This document shows, in pieces, positions 23,106 to 33,746 of a stretch of 64,000 nt of DNA. The position numbers were made by a program, and so were the translations under genes. Origin of the DNA: Botryotinia globosa (Eukaryota; Ascomycota; Leotiomycetes; Helotiales; Sclerotiniaceae). The stretch lies in assembly GCA_014898425.1 (NCBI GenBank), contig RCSZ01000014.1, positions 1,364,001 to 1,428,000 on the forward strand, read 5' to 3'. Every line of letters starts with the position of its first letter. Positions within the stretch are counted from its first letter, which is position 1. The notes beneath the pieces are model-generated. The model was not told the origin of the DNA and ran no database searches. It saw only the letters and a program-made list of their open reading frames with translations.

Positions 23106-23543
23106 ATGTCTAACAATGTAGAAGCAACTATGCAAGAACCTCAACCTCCACAGGTTGACGCGGTGACTGAGAAGCTAGAAACCCTCACCCTCGAGAGTGA
23201 TGGCGAGGAGGCCCAGAAGAAGTCTGAAGTCTCAGACAGCTCAAGTGAGTCTTCGCCTCCGCCTACTTATAGTAAGCCCATGACCCCTGGATACAATGTG
23301 CCAGAAGCGACGATGCAGGAACCACAACCCCCAGAGGTCAATGAACTTACCAGCAGACTCAATAAACTGAAAATAGGAAGAGATCGCGAGGAAGATCAAG
23401 GAGAGAAAGCTGAGGCTGATAAGATCGCCGAAGCTCAAGCAATCAGAGATCGAATCATTGCTCATCCTCGTCGTAGAAAAGTTGGTCTACGGGTGCAGGC
23501 TTTGATGTCGAAGTTTGAGAAGGACGAGAAGGGTAAAAAGTAA
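23106..23543 (+). CDS. Hypothetical small acidic protein with a duplicated module (145 aa)
   Basis: Single open frame. A near-identical segment occurs twice: EATMQEPQPPQV near residue 6 and EATMQEPQPPEV near residue 67, each followed by a similar helix (VTEKLETLTL and LTSRLNKLKI) and an acidic/charged stretch. The linker is Ser/Pro-rich (SSSESSPPPTYSKP), and the C-terminal third is charged and probably helical (DKIAEAQAIRDRIIAHPRRR). There is no signal peptide or membrane segment. It lies in a gene-poor stretch with no partner. I do not recognise the family; coding status rests on the repeat and on the in-frame length. Confidence 0.6.
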   Translation: MSNNVEATMQEPQPPQVDAVTEKLETLTLESDGEEAQKKSEVSDSSSESSPPPTYSKPMTPGYNVPEATMQEPQPPEVNELTSRLNKLKIGRDREEDQGEKAEADKIAEAQAIRDRIIAHPRRRKVGLRVQALMSKFEKDEKGKK

Positions 23544-24924
23544 GCTTTGGAGTATGGAATGACGAAGCGCTGGCGCCGAGTTTTCTTAAATGTTCTGTTG
23601 CGGACTCAAGCGAGAAACAAGTCTTGCATTCAACTCTCTCGAGTGAGAGATTTGTATCAAGATAAGTCATTCGCTTAAAGCCCCACTCCTAGACCCCTTG
23701 GAACTTTTCTTCATTGTAACAGTAGATTAGCCACCCCATTTTCATGATCACTATAATCTCTTTTACTTCAAATTTATAAATACAATCATTTCTCTTAGTA
23801 ATTTCCTTAACCTCGTCTAACAATAACAAGTAAAATTCTAACTCTTAAAATATCTCCATTTTGTATTATATCTACGACTTTACTTGATCACTATACGCAA
23901 AAGCTTATAACATCTAATCTCTGATATCAAGATTCTCTTCTCATTCTTTATCGGTAAACTAATAATGCCGAATACTACTATTGATTCTAGTTAAGTGAGA
24001 CAACATTTTATATCATCGGCTGTATATAAAAGACTATATCTACAAATGCACTTGATATTGCTGTATCGATAATAACAATTAGTACATAGTATCTTGAGAA
24101 TATGAAGCCATAGAAGCGTGACATACGAGAACGGTTTAATCAGTGTGTATAAGCCCCAAAAGAGATTTCATCACAAGATCGCCGAGAAAAATGGGAATTC
24201 GCTCCTCAAAACCAAATCAATGTAGTCGACTATCGTGATAATTTGCAAAAAAAAGTCCCAATCGCTCTTCGTTGAAAAACACTACAACCCACCTTTCGGT
24301 AAGCTGCTGTGCCGGCTGAACTGGACAGGAGAATGAGCGATTCCGTTCAACCCTGTATTAGATGTGACGTAGCTAGTAGGTATAAGAAGTGTCCGAAAGA
24401 AAGCTAAGCTAGAACTCGTGCTGTGATATGGTGCCTGATAAAAGCTTTCTCATTTATTACGCATTTGAAAATGTGTGTATTTCTCCATTAAGCTTTGTAA
24501 AGATGCTATATCTTTAGCCCATACCCAGCATAGCTATGTGGAGATACTTGAAAGACGGGAAAAGATTGTGGAGATCAATAGTTTCGTTGGAGATGATGAT
24601 TTCCAATTCGATTCGCAGTTTTGCGATGCATCTTAGAAGAGAATGAGATTTCCGAATTTAAGTGTTACGCAATGAATATGCAACAGGATACTCAGTGGAT
24701 AAGTGAGAGTTGTTTGAATAATATACGAAATAAACATTCGAAGTGAGGATGAGAGATGATATCGGGGAAATTGTAATGGGAATGAAGGATTCAGGTTTAT
24801 GACTGAGCTGAATTTGTTGAAATCATCAAGGTTAGTAGAGTATAATAGAGATATCAAATCAATATAATGATTAACCAATAAGTATTTAAAAGATTTCAAA
24901 AGGAGGAAATGAAAATTGAGAATC
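23544..24924. other. Intergenic, AT-rich, no gene seen
   Basis: About 1.4 kb of AT-rich DNA with stops in all frames at short spacing. Could be relic sequence; no transposon protein is recognisable. Confidence 0.35.
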
Positions 24925-25335
24925 TCAAAACATTGCTGTTGTTACTTCAAGATCATCACTTGGCGGAGATTCGATGCAACTCATATATTCCTCCAATTCC
25001 CGTTTACTTCTGGTGGCAGCTTCCAGATCATCATAAAGATTCTCGATTTTCTTGTCCAGAATGGGATCAAGTTCCCATTCTCTTCCATCCCAGTATTGTC
25101 CTGGGTGGTTATTACTATAGCCCTTGTTGTCTCTAGTCTTACGAGAAGAACTTGAAGATTTAGCATTGCTCCTTCGTGTATTGTTCTCGCCGTCTTCTCT
25201 GCTCTCACCCTCACTGTGCCCTCCGGATTATCTAACCATGATAGCAAGCAAGATAATCAATTCCTGAATTCTCTCTATCTTTTGAGTATCATAGTAATGG
25301 CAAGGTCTATCGTTCAGATTTAGGTGCTCTTTCAT
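24925..25335 (-). pseudogene. Possible gene interrupted by one in-frame stop, or unspliced two-exon gene
   Basis: One frame runs from an ATG at 25335 to a TGA at 24925 with a single TAA at 25230-25228. Before the stop it encodes about 35 residues (CHYYDTQKIERIQELIILL); after it about 100 residues with gene-like composition (GQYWDGREWELDPILDKKI and NLYDDLEAATRSKRELEEY). Either a gene broken by one stop, or a weak intron removes it: GT at the codon before the stop to an AG about 50 bases on would keep frame, but no good branch site is seen. The protein family is not recognised. Confidence 0.35.
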
Positions 25336-26573
25336 TTTTCATGTCAATTGGTTAATTGTATATATATAGCATGTCAATATTTTTGTTGGCAACTATCCTA
25401 AGCAGCAACACCCTGTCCATTTTCATTCAGGGCAGAAGACAAATCAAGCAGGCCAAAATTCGAAAACCCCGAGCCACTTGGGTAGATATGAACGTTCGAT
25501 AATTGAGACGTCCCAGATAATGCAATTCTATGATCTAGTATTGCCACCACTTGAAACGGTACAGAGCTTTGATCCGGTGCTTGTAAGACAGAAAGAGAAA
25601 TCCATGCATGGTAAACGGTTTCCCAAGTTGACTTTTGAGTGCCCTTGAAGATTGGGGCTCATGAAGTAACATACCAACCGTGGACCTTTGAAGTCTTTCG
25701 CTTGAAATGGGAAGTCCATCCCAGCCCAGCTTCCAAGAAATGCGATTCAACTCATGTTCCACGAAATGACGAACGCTTCAGAATTGAATCGAGGGAAACT
25801 AGACCTGCAATCCATATCTATCAGCCATCGAGAACAAAACGGTGAGTCGCTATGCTAGCTGTGCGCATCTGTCCTGTTGTGTACAGTCCAGAATCTCAAT
25901 CAGTGATGTGTAGTTTGCAGAATGTGTGTTTGAGGATGATACATTTATCTAGCAGTGATTAAAAATGCACTTATAAGGAAGAAGACAATTTCAAAGAATG
26001 AAAATCAACACATCGCTTGATATGTCAAGTTGCCGTTAACAACAGCGGACCTTTGTCCTGGACCTCTGAATTTGCAACCCCATGATTGCACTGCATTGAA
26101 TTCGATGGGCGACGCCGTATCACATCGATTTATTGTCCTAACAATTTCATAGACCACAATTTCTGGATATTCGAAACTCCTTTACTGAACCCGGCTTCAA
26201 CAATACCTCGTCGATGCTACATGAAGTATGTGACTACAAAATGTTATATTGATGTAGAAGGGAATTGAGATGAGTGAGATAAAACTTTTGAGAAATTCGC
26301 ATGACTAAGCAGAGTACGATCAAATCCCCTTCATCATGATTTTCCTAGTACAGCATGATTGAAAAATTACAAGTTTGGCATCCACGCAGTTTCTTAAACT
26401 CTTCAAATCTCCCCCGTTTCGAGTCAAGTGAATATCGCTGTCAAAGAGTGGTTCATGCTTTGGCAGGAATTATTGCCGGGACGAAAGATTGAAGCCAGTT
26501 TGCACGTGATTTTTTGCGTCACATCTATTTGGGCCTTTTCTTCACGTACCTATCACTGTGTACCTGAACAGTG
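25336..26573. other. Intergenic, no gene seen
   Basis: 1.24 kb. Overlapping 60-75 codon frames on both strands near 25530-25850 show no motif. The right end is the promoter of the rhodanese gene. Confidence 0.35.
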
Positions 26574-27839
26574 ATGCCGTCCGATCCACTTACTTACACT
26601 TGTACCTGCCATCAGCCAGGTCTTGTGCTTCTCTTTTATCGCTACTTTACCTCCCCGCCTCAACTCCCTTCACCACACTACCCACTCACACCTTCTACCC
26701 TCAAAGACTTGCACACCTTTCAGAAGTCAACATGTGAAGCTCTGAGTCTTACTGGCAAAATTCGGGTTGCGAAGGAAGGCTTTAATATCACTGTTGCCGG
26801 CACGACGTCGGATGTACATTCGTATATCGAATCTTGTATATCTCATTGGTCATTCGCTGGGTTAGATCTATCTCTAGACAATGAGAAGGGTATTAAGGAC
26901 TTCTTCAAACCTACAAAAGGTTGTGCATGTGTTTTCATGGATCTGAATACCCGCATTGCGGATGAAATCACACCGTTAGGAATCACAAACTATGAGCCTA
27001 AAAATTGGAACGCGGTTTCTTATCTCAGTCCTGCGGAGTTTCATGATATGGTCACGACTACGGCAGATGAAGAAGGAGAAAGAATATTACTCGATATAAG
27101 GAATCATTACGAATCGCGGATTGGTTATTTTGAGGCACCGGAGGAATTGGGTATCCAGACTGTGAAACCACAGGTTAGGAGATTTTCGCAGTTTCCAGCG
27201 TTTGTGAAGAAACACATTGATTTCACCTCTCGTTCTTCACCCGAGAGCGAAAAGGAGCAGGTCAGTGCCGGCAGAACGATTTTCTCGTACTGTACAGGTG
27301 GCATTCGCTGTGAAAAGGCTACAAGGTGGATTGCTGAGAATGTAGATCAAGCCCCGCAAGACAGAATCTACACCTTGAAGGGAGGCATATCGGCTTATAT
27401 GGCATGGTTTGAGGAAGAGATGATCGCTGGGAAGAAGAAAGAAGATGAGTGTTTATGGAAGGGAAGGGAATATGTTTTTGATGGAAGAGGATCATTGGGT
27501 TTAGGTAATAAGAATGAAAGGAAGAAAGTAGCAAAGTGCCATGGCTGCGAGAGGGAGGAAGACAGAATGGGAAAGTGTGGTATTGAAGGGTGTGAGTTAG
27601 TGTTAGTGGTATGCGAGGCCTGTGAAGGTGCCAAGTGCTGTAATAGTTGTGGAGATGAAGACGAAAAGGGGAGAAGAAATGTGTGTGATTGTGAACGGCA
27701 AAGAGAATTTGAGCTCTGGGGAAGTGAGGGTATGAAAGGTGTGAAAGGCGTTTCAGCAAAGCAGAAGAAATCATATGAAAGAGGGAAGAGGCAGATTCGA
27801 AATGACAACATAGATATCAGAGTTAGAATAGTAAAGTAA
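26574..27839 (+). CDS. Rhodanese-domain protein, TrhO/TSTD2 (UPF0176) family
   Basis: Bacterial relatives (TrhO/YceA) hydroxylate uridine 34 of certain tRNAs. Single exon, 421 residues, starting at ATG 26574 (the frame extends to a GTG one codon upstream, which I do not use). The N-terminal acylphosphatase-like domain has LFYRYF, LTGKIRVAKEGFNITVAG and DIKDFFKP-like sequence. The central rhodanese domain has LLDIRNHYESRIGYF and the active-site loop SYCTGGIRCEKA with the catalytic Cys. The C-terminal part is Cys-rich (KCHGCEREEDRMGKCG, CEACEGAKCCNSCG), probably a zinc module, as in the eukaryotic and some bacterial members. It is convergent with the SDR, with 53 bases between stops. The role in a fungus is inferred. 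Confidence 0.85.
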   Translation: MPSDPLTYTCTCHQPGLVLLFYRYFTSPPQLPSPHYPLTPSTLKDLHTFQKSTCEALSLTGKIRVAKEGFNITVAGTTSDVHSYIESCISHWSFAGLDLSLDNEKGIKDFFKPTKGCACVFMDLNTRIADEITPLGITNYEPKNWNAVSYLSPAEFHDMVTTTADEEGERILLDIRNHYESRIGYFEAPEELGIQTVKPQVRRFSQFPAFVKKHIDFTSRSSPESEKEQVSAGRTIFSYCTGGIRCEKATRWIAENVDQAPQDRIYTLKGGISAYMAWFEEEMIAGKKKEDECLWKGREYVFDGRGSLGLGNKNERKKVAKCHGCEREEDRMGKCGIEGCELVLVVCEACEGAKCCNSCGDEDEKGRRNVCDCERQREFELWGSEGMKGVKGVSAKQKKSYERGKRQIRNDNIDIRVRIVK

Positions 27840-27892
27840 ATAATCATTCATTAATATATTACCATATTCGATAAAGTATGTCGCGTTGCGAA

Positions 27893-28971
27893 TTAGAAAA
27901 GCTCAAGCGGGCATCCCTGGTCGACGCTCTTTTTGGGCATTTTCTCCACAATGATTTCCTTTGTCAACTTCATCAATTGCTCGCCTAACTCCTCATCCTG
28001 TGAAAGAGAGCTTCCCGGCTCTGGGATTGCTGGTGGACAGATATATAATCCACTTTCTTCCACTGCAGTACTTGCGTAAATGGTACTGACACAGCCGTCC
28101 CATTGATCCTTCTTCAGCGGCTTCATCAAGACAGACATGCCATATCCGAGTATTGGATATGGCTCATGAATATCAACTTGTGACATCTTTGTGTCGACAA
28201 ATCCCGGATGCACGGAATTGACCAAGATTTTGGGATATTTGGGAGTAAGATGACGAGCTAAGTAACGAGAATAAAGCATAGCAGCCAACTTTGATCGTCC
28301 GTATTGACCATTTGGTCCTAAATCCGTATTCAACTCTTCCTGGTTTGCGAATTTGCAATCACTTGGGGTGGCTTGATGAGCATTCGATGCCATGTTAACG
28401 ATTCTAACCGTATTCCCCGCCTCTGCTGTTTTCTTGAGGATTGGCATCAAGTGACTGATGAGAATAACGTGGCCGAAATGATTGACAGCCATGTGCCTAT
28501 CAAGACCATAATCGGTAAGTTGATAGGTCATGATTCCACGTGCAGCGAGATTGCATAAGACATCAATTCTATCTGTGCTTTCGGATATCGTGTGGGCAAC
28601 CTTGCATACAGATGGCCAGTCGGACATATCACACTTAAGGAATGTACATTTTTGAGCTGCCTCGGGTGAGATAGTCTTTGAGATGTCTTCTACGGCACCA
28701 TCATAGACTTCTTGGGATACAGCAATAATGAATAGCTTGGCGAGGTTGTTTTTGAGCAGAGTGTGTGCGCAACCATAGCCAATACCTTCGCTACCACCAG
28801 TAATCACTGCTACCTTTCCACTCTGATCAGGGCAATCCTCGAGGGAAAACTGGTGCTCTGGTTTTGCAAGAGAGTGTCTACAAAAAATTAACACAACGAA
28901 TATCTAGGGAGAATGATGGATACATACGCACTACCGAAGTTTTCGGCAATTGTGTTCTTAACTGCTTGCAT
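27893..28971 (-). CDS. Short-chain dehydrogenase/reductase (retinol dehydrogenase/WWOX-like)
   Basis: Classical-type SDR of about 342 residues using NAD(P). Exon 1 is 28971-28928 (MQAVKNTIAENFGS), then a 50-base intron, then 28877-27893. The frame's apparent first Met (MLIFCRHS) lies in the intron. Motifs: cofactor loop VITGGSEGIGYG, NLAARG (in place of NNAG), active-site strand VRIVNMASNAHQ, catalytic YGRSK, and HPGFVDTKM after it. There is no signal peptide. The substrate cannot be deduced. The aminotransferase upstream reads the same way but 558 bases separate them. Confidence 0.85.
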
Positions 28972-29529
28972 GATTCCGAAACTGGAGATAGGAGAATCTG
29001 TATATAGAAAGAAAACCTTGATGGGAAATATTCGATTTAATATACTAGATACTAGTAGGTAGTTATGAGAGATCTCTGTTGATTTGGAAGTTGTATAAAA
29101 CTTCGATCTATCTATATATACCTAGGTAGGTGAAGTTAATAGTCATGATGTCACCACGTCCTAGTGTTGAGGCATACATCATACCGCGGGGTAAATCAGA
29201 ATCAGCTCCCTATGCCATCACTTTGTGTCTTACCTACTAGGTATACCTATTGGGTACATGTTGTCAACTATACCGAGGGCCACTTAGTTAAAAACCATTA
29301 CGACATGTGCACTTGCATGATAAGTATTCACTTCTCATCTCGGTGAGCTCCAAGGCTCTCATTGGAGCCGGATCACATACTCAGTGAGACACAAAATTCC
29401 TGCTTAATAGCATCGATTGTAAGACAACCCTACGAATCTTGGTTTCGCAATTGGTAATTATTTACTGGCTAGTACTCCCTAGTTGAATATGGACCCTGCA
29501 TGTTGAAAGCGCCGTTTATCATCTTACAT
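28972..29529. other. Intergenic, promoter of the SDR gene
   Basis: 558 bases with an ACCTAGGTA-type palindrome near 29,120 and the related CTAGGTATACC near 29,237. No gene is seen. Confidence 0.4.
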
Positions 29530-31158
29530 TCATGCCTCAATGTACTTTTTAAGGCCTCGTAACCTCTCTTTCGCCGATTCAAGTACCTCATCTTCCTTGC
29601 ATACAGCAAATCGTAACCAGTCTTCGCCAATATGTGCATTCTCATCGGTATAAAACTCGGTTGGAGGAATAGCAGCTACGCCAACCTCTTGTATCAAGAA
29701 CCAACTCAACTTGAAGTCTCTTGGGCGGTCCTTAACGTGGTCTGGAAATGGATAGTCCGCTGGAATCTTGACTTTCTTCATGTTCACCAAGACAAAATAA
29801 CCACCTTCAGGATCGGAGAATGGAAGGTCCAGTTCTTTCCAAATCTCGTTGAAAAGATTCATTTTACCCTTCATTTCAGTTACTGCTGAGTTCCAGAAGT
29901 CATTAGCATCGGCCTCTTCAAATCCAACAGCCGCAGCTTCTTGTAAGGGTGACACAGAAGAAAAACAGATTCTTGTATGTGCTGCTGCAACATATTGAAT
30001 CAAGTGTGGTGGTCCGATCAACCATCCAACACGCCACCCAGTCGCGTAGAAGTTCTTTCCAGCGGATCCAACTGTAAGTGTAAGTCTCTCGATTTCTGGG
30101 GATAAGGTTGCCATTCTTGTGAATGGTGTATAATACAATCGGTCGTACACTTCGTCGGAAAGTATGATAATCTCGTTCTTGACGCAAAGTTCTCCAATCT
30201 TGAGCAATTCATCCTTTGAAAAGACCTTGCCGACCGGGTTGTGAGGCGTGTTAAGAACGATCATCTTTGTCTTGGGTGTAATCGCTGCCTCGAGCTCGGC
30301 GAAGTTTATTGTCCATTCTCCCGCAGAAGTATTCTGAGCTGCGCCCTTCTCGGGTGGATGTAAAGGTACGTAGCGGATCTTTCCACCCGGCATTTCTATG
30401 TTGCTGATGTATCTGTGAAGATTCAGCATCGTATTTGTGAATTCATATTCGATGTATCGTCTTACTGGTCAAAGAATGGCTCGAATATTATAACCTCGTC
30501 CCCTTCTTCGATGAATCCCATGAAGGCACTTAGCATGCCTGCACTTGGTAAGCGTTTGTTCCGTAACTTTGTGGTATCCTCTAACCTTCATTTGCACCGG
30601 TCGTAATAGTAATCTCCGTGTCGGGGTTCAGCTTTCTCCCCCATAAGGGAGAGTATGAATCTGCAATTGCTTGCTTGAGACGTGGACGACCCTTGGTTGG
30701 CGAGTATTGATTGCATTCGACCTTATCGAGAGCTGCCTTGGCGGCATCGAGGATAAATTTAGGAGGATTATATCCGAAGAAACCTTGGCCCATATTTACA
30801 ACAGGCTGCTTGGGAGAGGCGGCAGCAGCCTCATTGACAATAGACCTGCAAATGCATTATGTTAGAGATGTGATAACACTGGCAGAAAGCCATGGGCTTA
30901 TTAGAGTCATTGTTCAGAGATTCCCGTGCCTTGCACTTGCGGACTTGTAATGAATGTTGACAAACGTCCATGAGGCACAGGGCAAAACTGTACATACCAA
31001 ACATCTTGCTTTCTTGCAGCAACCCGAGCAGCAGGTTGAAGCTTAGATTTGTTACTCATGGTTGGGTGAAAGAAGCGGGGAGATGTAATAGAAGAGGTTT
31101 TGATAAGTTGCCCTGTCAAAGATGGTGCCAAAAGAAAGGAAGATTTACGAGCTATCAT
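29530..31158 (-). CDS. BNA3: Kynurenine aminotransferase (BNA3-like), PLP-dependent
   Basis: Class I/II aminotransferase; the family converts kynurenine to kynurenic acid and also acts as cysteine-S-conjugate lyase. Four exons, 458 residues: 31158-30998 (MIARKSSFLLAPSLTGQLI, a likely mitochondrial presequence), 30845-30586 (PVVNMGQGFFGYNPPKFILD, ITTGANEG), 30538-30466 (MLSAFMGFIEEGDEVIIFEP) and 30412-29530. PLP features: LNTPHNPVGKVF, LSDEVYDRL with the Asp that contacts the pyridine nitrogen, and GSAGKNFYATGWRVGW with the Schiff-base lysine. The internal Met at MSNKSKLQP could give a cytosolic form. It is divergent from DSC3. Confidence 0.9.
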
Positions 31159-31656
31159 TGATATCACCGGTACTTTGAGAGAAAGAGAAAGGGATATGGA
31201 AAGGAAGAAAGGTGGGATAAGATAGCGATGATGAATAATCCCTTGAAGATTTTGATACAACTCACGAATAGGTTACTCATGTTCTTTTACTTTATTTACT
31301 GATTCGGTAAGGTTAGTCGGATGCCGGTGTCGCAATGTCGCAATAGTTCGGCATAAAGATTACGATAAGGTGAAGGTGGAAGCTCCCGTGAAGCTTCCAA
31401 CACTAGCGGCCGTCTTATCAAAATATGGGGATACGAGTCGGGATGCAGGAGAAGCAAGTAGGTAGGTAGTATTGAACTTTACCATTCGAAAACCATCACC
31501 TGTTATCAACGCAAGATCACTGCAAGAAAGTTCGTCGACTGCCCTTGTATCGATCGATACAATGATTATAGATTGACAATAAGACTGCTTGGCCTCGAGC
31601 TTGAGATAGAACTTGAACCCCGCCCACCTTCGCCTTTCTCAACTCTTCATTCAACA
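31159..31656. promoter_or_regulatory. Divergent promoter of the aminotransferase and DSC3
   Basis: 498 bases between two start codons. No specific site is identifiable. Confidence 0.4.
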
Positions 31657-32526
31657 ATGACTTCAAAACAAAGCTCTGCGGCTTCAACACTATCAAAGCC
31701 ATTGCATCTTACCATTCGATTCGCAGATTCAATCCCGGACCTGCTTTTGGACATCCCCACTCAGAACAATGTTACTGGTGTAGGATTGAAACATTTGGTC
31801 CGTTCAAAGCTTGAACCGCCAGCATCACAACGTCGATTTCGATTTATATATGGGGGAAAGTTTATACGAGATGATGATTTCCTAACAGCTATACTTAAAG
31901 TTCCGACACATCCTCCACGGGCTGTAGATGCAAAAGGAAAAGGAAAAGATGTAGAACTACCACCTCCCAGGGTATACATCAACTGCTCAATCAGTGATGA
32001 TGATCTAAGCCCTTCCGAGCTCGAAGCAGAAACTTTAGCAGCTACTACCGCACTCAACAAGGCAAAGAAGGATAAATTACCAGATACAGCTCCTACAAGT
32101 CTCGGCATACCAACTTCAAGCACAACAGTTGCACCGCGTGGTTTCAACCGATTCCTCTCTGCTGGGTTTTCCCCAGCTGAAGTGAATCAACTACGACTTC
32201 AATTCCAGTCAATTCAAGCAAGCATACATACACCAGATACTATGCCGTCCCCTGATACCTTATTACGGATGGAAGATTCTTGGATAGATAATAATGCAGG
32301 CAATGATGCAGGTAGAGTTGAGGGTGGCTTTGACTTCGGGGACGATGGTATGGGTAGTGGATTTGATGACTTATTATGGGGCAACATTATGGGATTTATA
32401 TGGCCTCTTGGATGTGTTGTATGGATACTCAGAGAGCCTGGGATATTGTCATCAAGAAGACAAATTGCTGTTTTCACGGGCTTCCTCTTAAGTATTACAT
32501 TTGGGTTTCTAAAAGTTCTCTCATGA
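31657..32526 (+). CDS. dsc3: DSC E3 ubiquitin ligase complex subunit 3
   Basis: Golgi/endosome membrane protein of the Dsc ubiquitin-ligase complex, which in fungi is needed for SREBP activation and membrane-protein quality control. Single exon, 289 residues, starting at ATG 31657; the open frame extends upstream only to a TTG, which I reject. The N-terminal ubiquitin-like domain is HLTIRFADSIPDLLLDIP to RFRFIYGGKFIRDDDFL. The C-terminal Dsc3 domain has PRGFNRFLSAGFSPAEVNQL and HTPDTMPSPDTLLRMEDSW. Two membrane helices end the protein (NIMGFIWPLGCVVWIL and IAVFTGFLLSITFGFLKVL). Length and order fit the family. Confidence 0.9.
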   Translation: MTSKQSSAASTLSKPLHLTIRFADSIPDLLLDIPTQNNVTGVGLKHLVRSKLEPPASQRRFRFIYGGKFIRDDDFLTAILKVPTHPPRAVDAKGKGKDVELPPPRVYINCSISDDDLSPSELEAETLAATTALNKAKKDKLPDTAPTSLGIPTSSTTVAPRGFNRFLSAGFSPAEVNQLRLQFQSIQASIHTPDTMPSPDTLLRMEDSWIDNNAGNDAGRVEGGFDFGDDGMGSGFDDLLWGNIMGFIWPLGCVVWILREPGILSSRRQIAVFTGFLLSITFGFLKVLS

Positions 32527-33746
32527 TACGCTAAGATCGTTGAGCTGGCTTTTGAAATTGTTGGGTGGACTTTCATCTTATGTCTTCACATCTGTCGATG
32601 CGAGAGTGCCAGAGTCTGAGAGGGATTTCAATGGAGTAGTAGAGGCATCTTGAGAGAGATGGCTGTGATATTTTGCCTCGATTGTAAAAGCAGGTGCTCA
32701 CATCTTATGTTCCTTGCTCCAGAGGGAGGAGAAAATAAGTGAGCTCCCGATGGAGCTACTGGGGCGTTTTAGGAGAAATGGTGACAGCGACGGAAGATAT
32801 GCATGATACCCGGTCATCTAATTCATATTAACATAGCATTGGAGATTATTGGCTTGTCATTTTCCCCGAATTCGGACTATTTTTTATTCAACGGGTGAGA
32901 AACTGTCAAGTTGACGTACATATTTACGATCATCAGTGCATTCAAATGACGCCAAATTGGTGATCACAACAGGCCACCGTCTAAGGCCGTGAATGTTTCT
33001 AGTCATTATTTACTGGTATCTAGGCAATTTTCCCAGCCATTCAACTTATAATCAAATGCACAGAAAGTTCCTCGGGGACTTTGCGTAAGCCGGCTGTCCC
33101 TTTTATCCAGCTGAGTATTGTGACACGGCTTCTTTACCCGCTGTACTAAGCAAATAATATCACCTGTTTGCATTGGGTGCGTTGAGCGAGCGAGCGTTGA
33201 ATTTCTCATTTCCATTGTTTCATGACCAAATCTTCTACTTTCTTTTTCAACACTTTCATTTCTTTGCATTATCATTCAAATCCACCACATTCAATGACAG
33301 GTGTGTGATGGCAACACCATAGCGCCAATATTTGATCGCCGACCATATATCATGGTTAGTTACCTTTCGCATACCTTCGGCTACTTGCATATTTTGCAGC
33401 ACCTTGGCGGAATCTGGTCCATCCGTCCAAGCAAAACGGGCCCGGCACTTTGGGACGAGTCATAGATAGCCAGGAATCATCGCTGTCGTCAAACCCAAAC
33501 TGTTGGAGGTTTCTTTGATTGTCGGAATAAGCTGCAATATGTACTGGTATGCAAGACACGAAAGATGTGGTATTACAAAGTATTGCGTTGGGGAGATGAC
33601 CAGTTGAACGAGGATAGATTTATAATAGAATAACTTTCTCTTTACTTATTTTCATTTCATTCGACGTTTCCTTCTTCTGTATGAATGTTTGCATTTCTTC
33701 CATACTTTAGTGATTCTATGAATGTGGTTAAACTTCAAACGACAAT
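32527..33746. other. Intergenic, one weak open frame
   Basis: 1.2 kb. A 67-codon minus-strand frame (33559-33356) has rather protein-like composition (FGFDDSDDSWLSMTRPKVPG) and ends at a possible GT donor, so it could be an exon of an unrecognised gene. I see no partner exon and do not call it. Confidence 0.3.

Noticed and set aside
27319..27847. Minus-strand frames of about 150 codons
   Set aside because: Antisense to the rhodanese gene's Cys-rich end; no protein motif.
33356..33559. Minus-strand 67-residue frame with protein-like composition
   Set aside because: No partner exon, motif or promoter evidence; kept only as a note in the intergenic entry.
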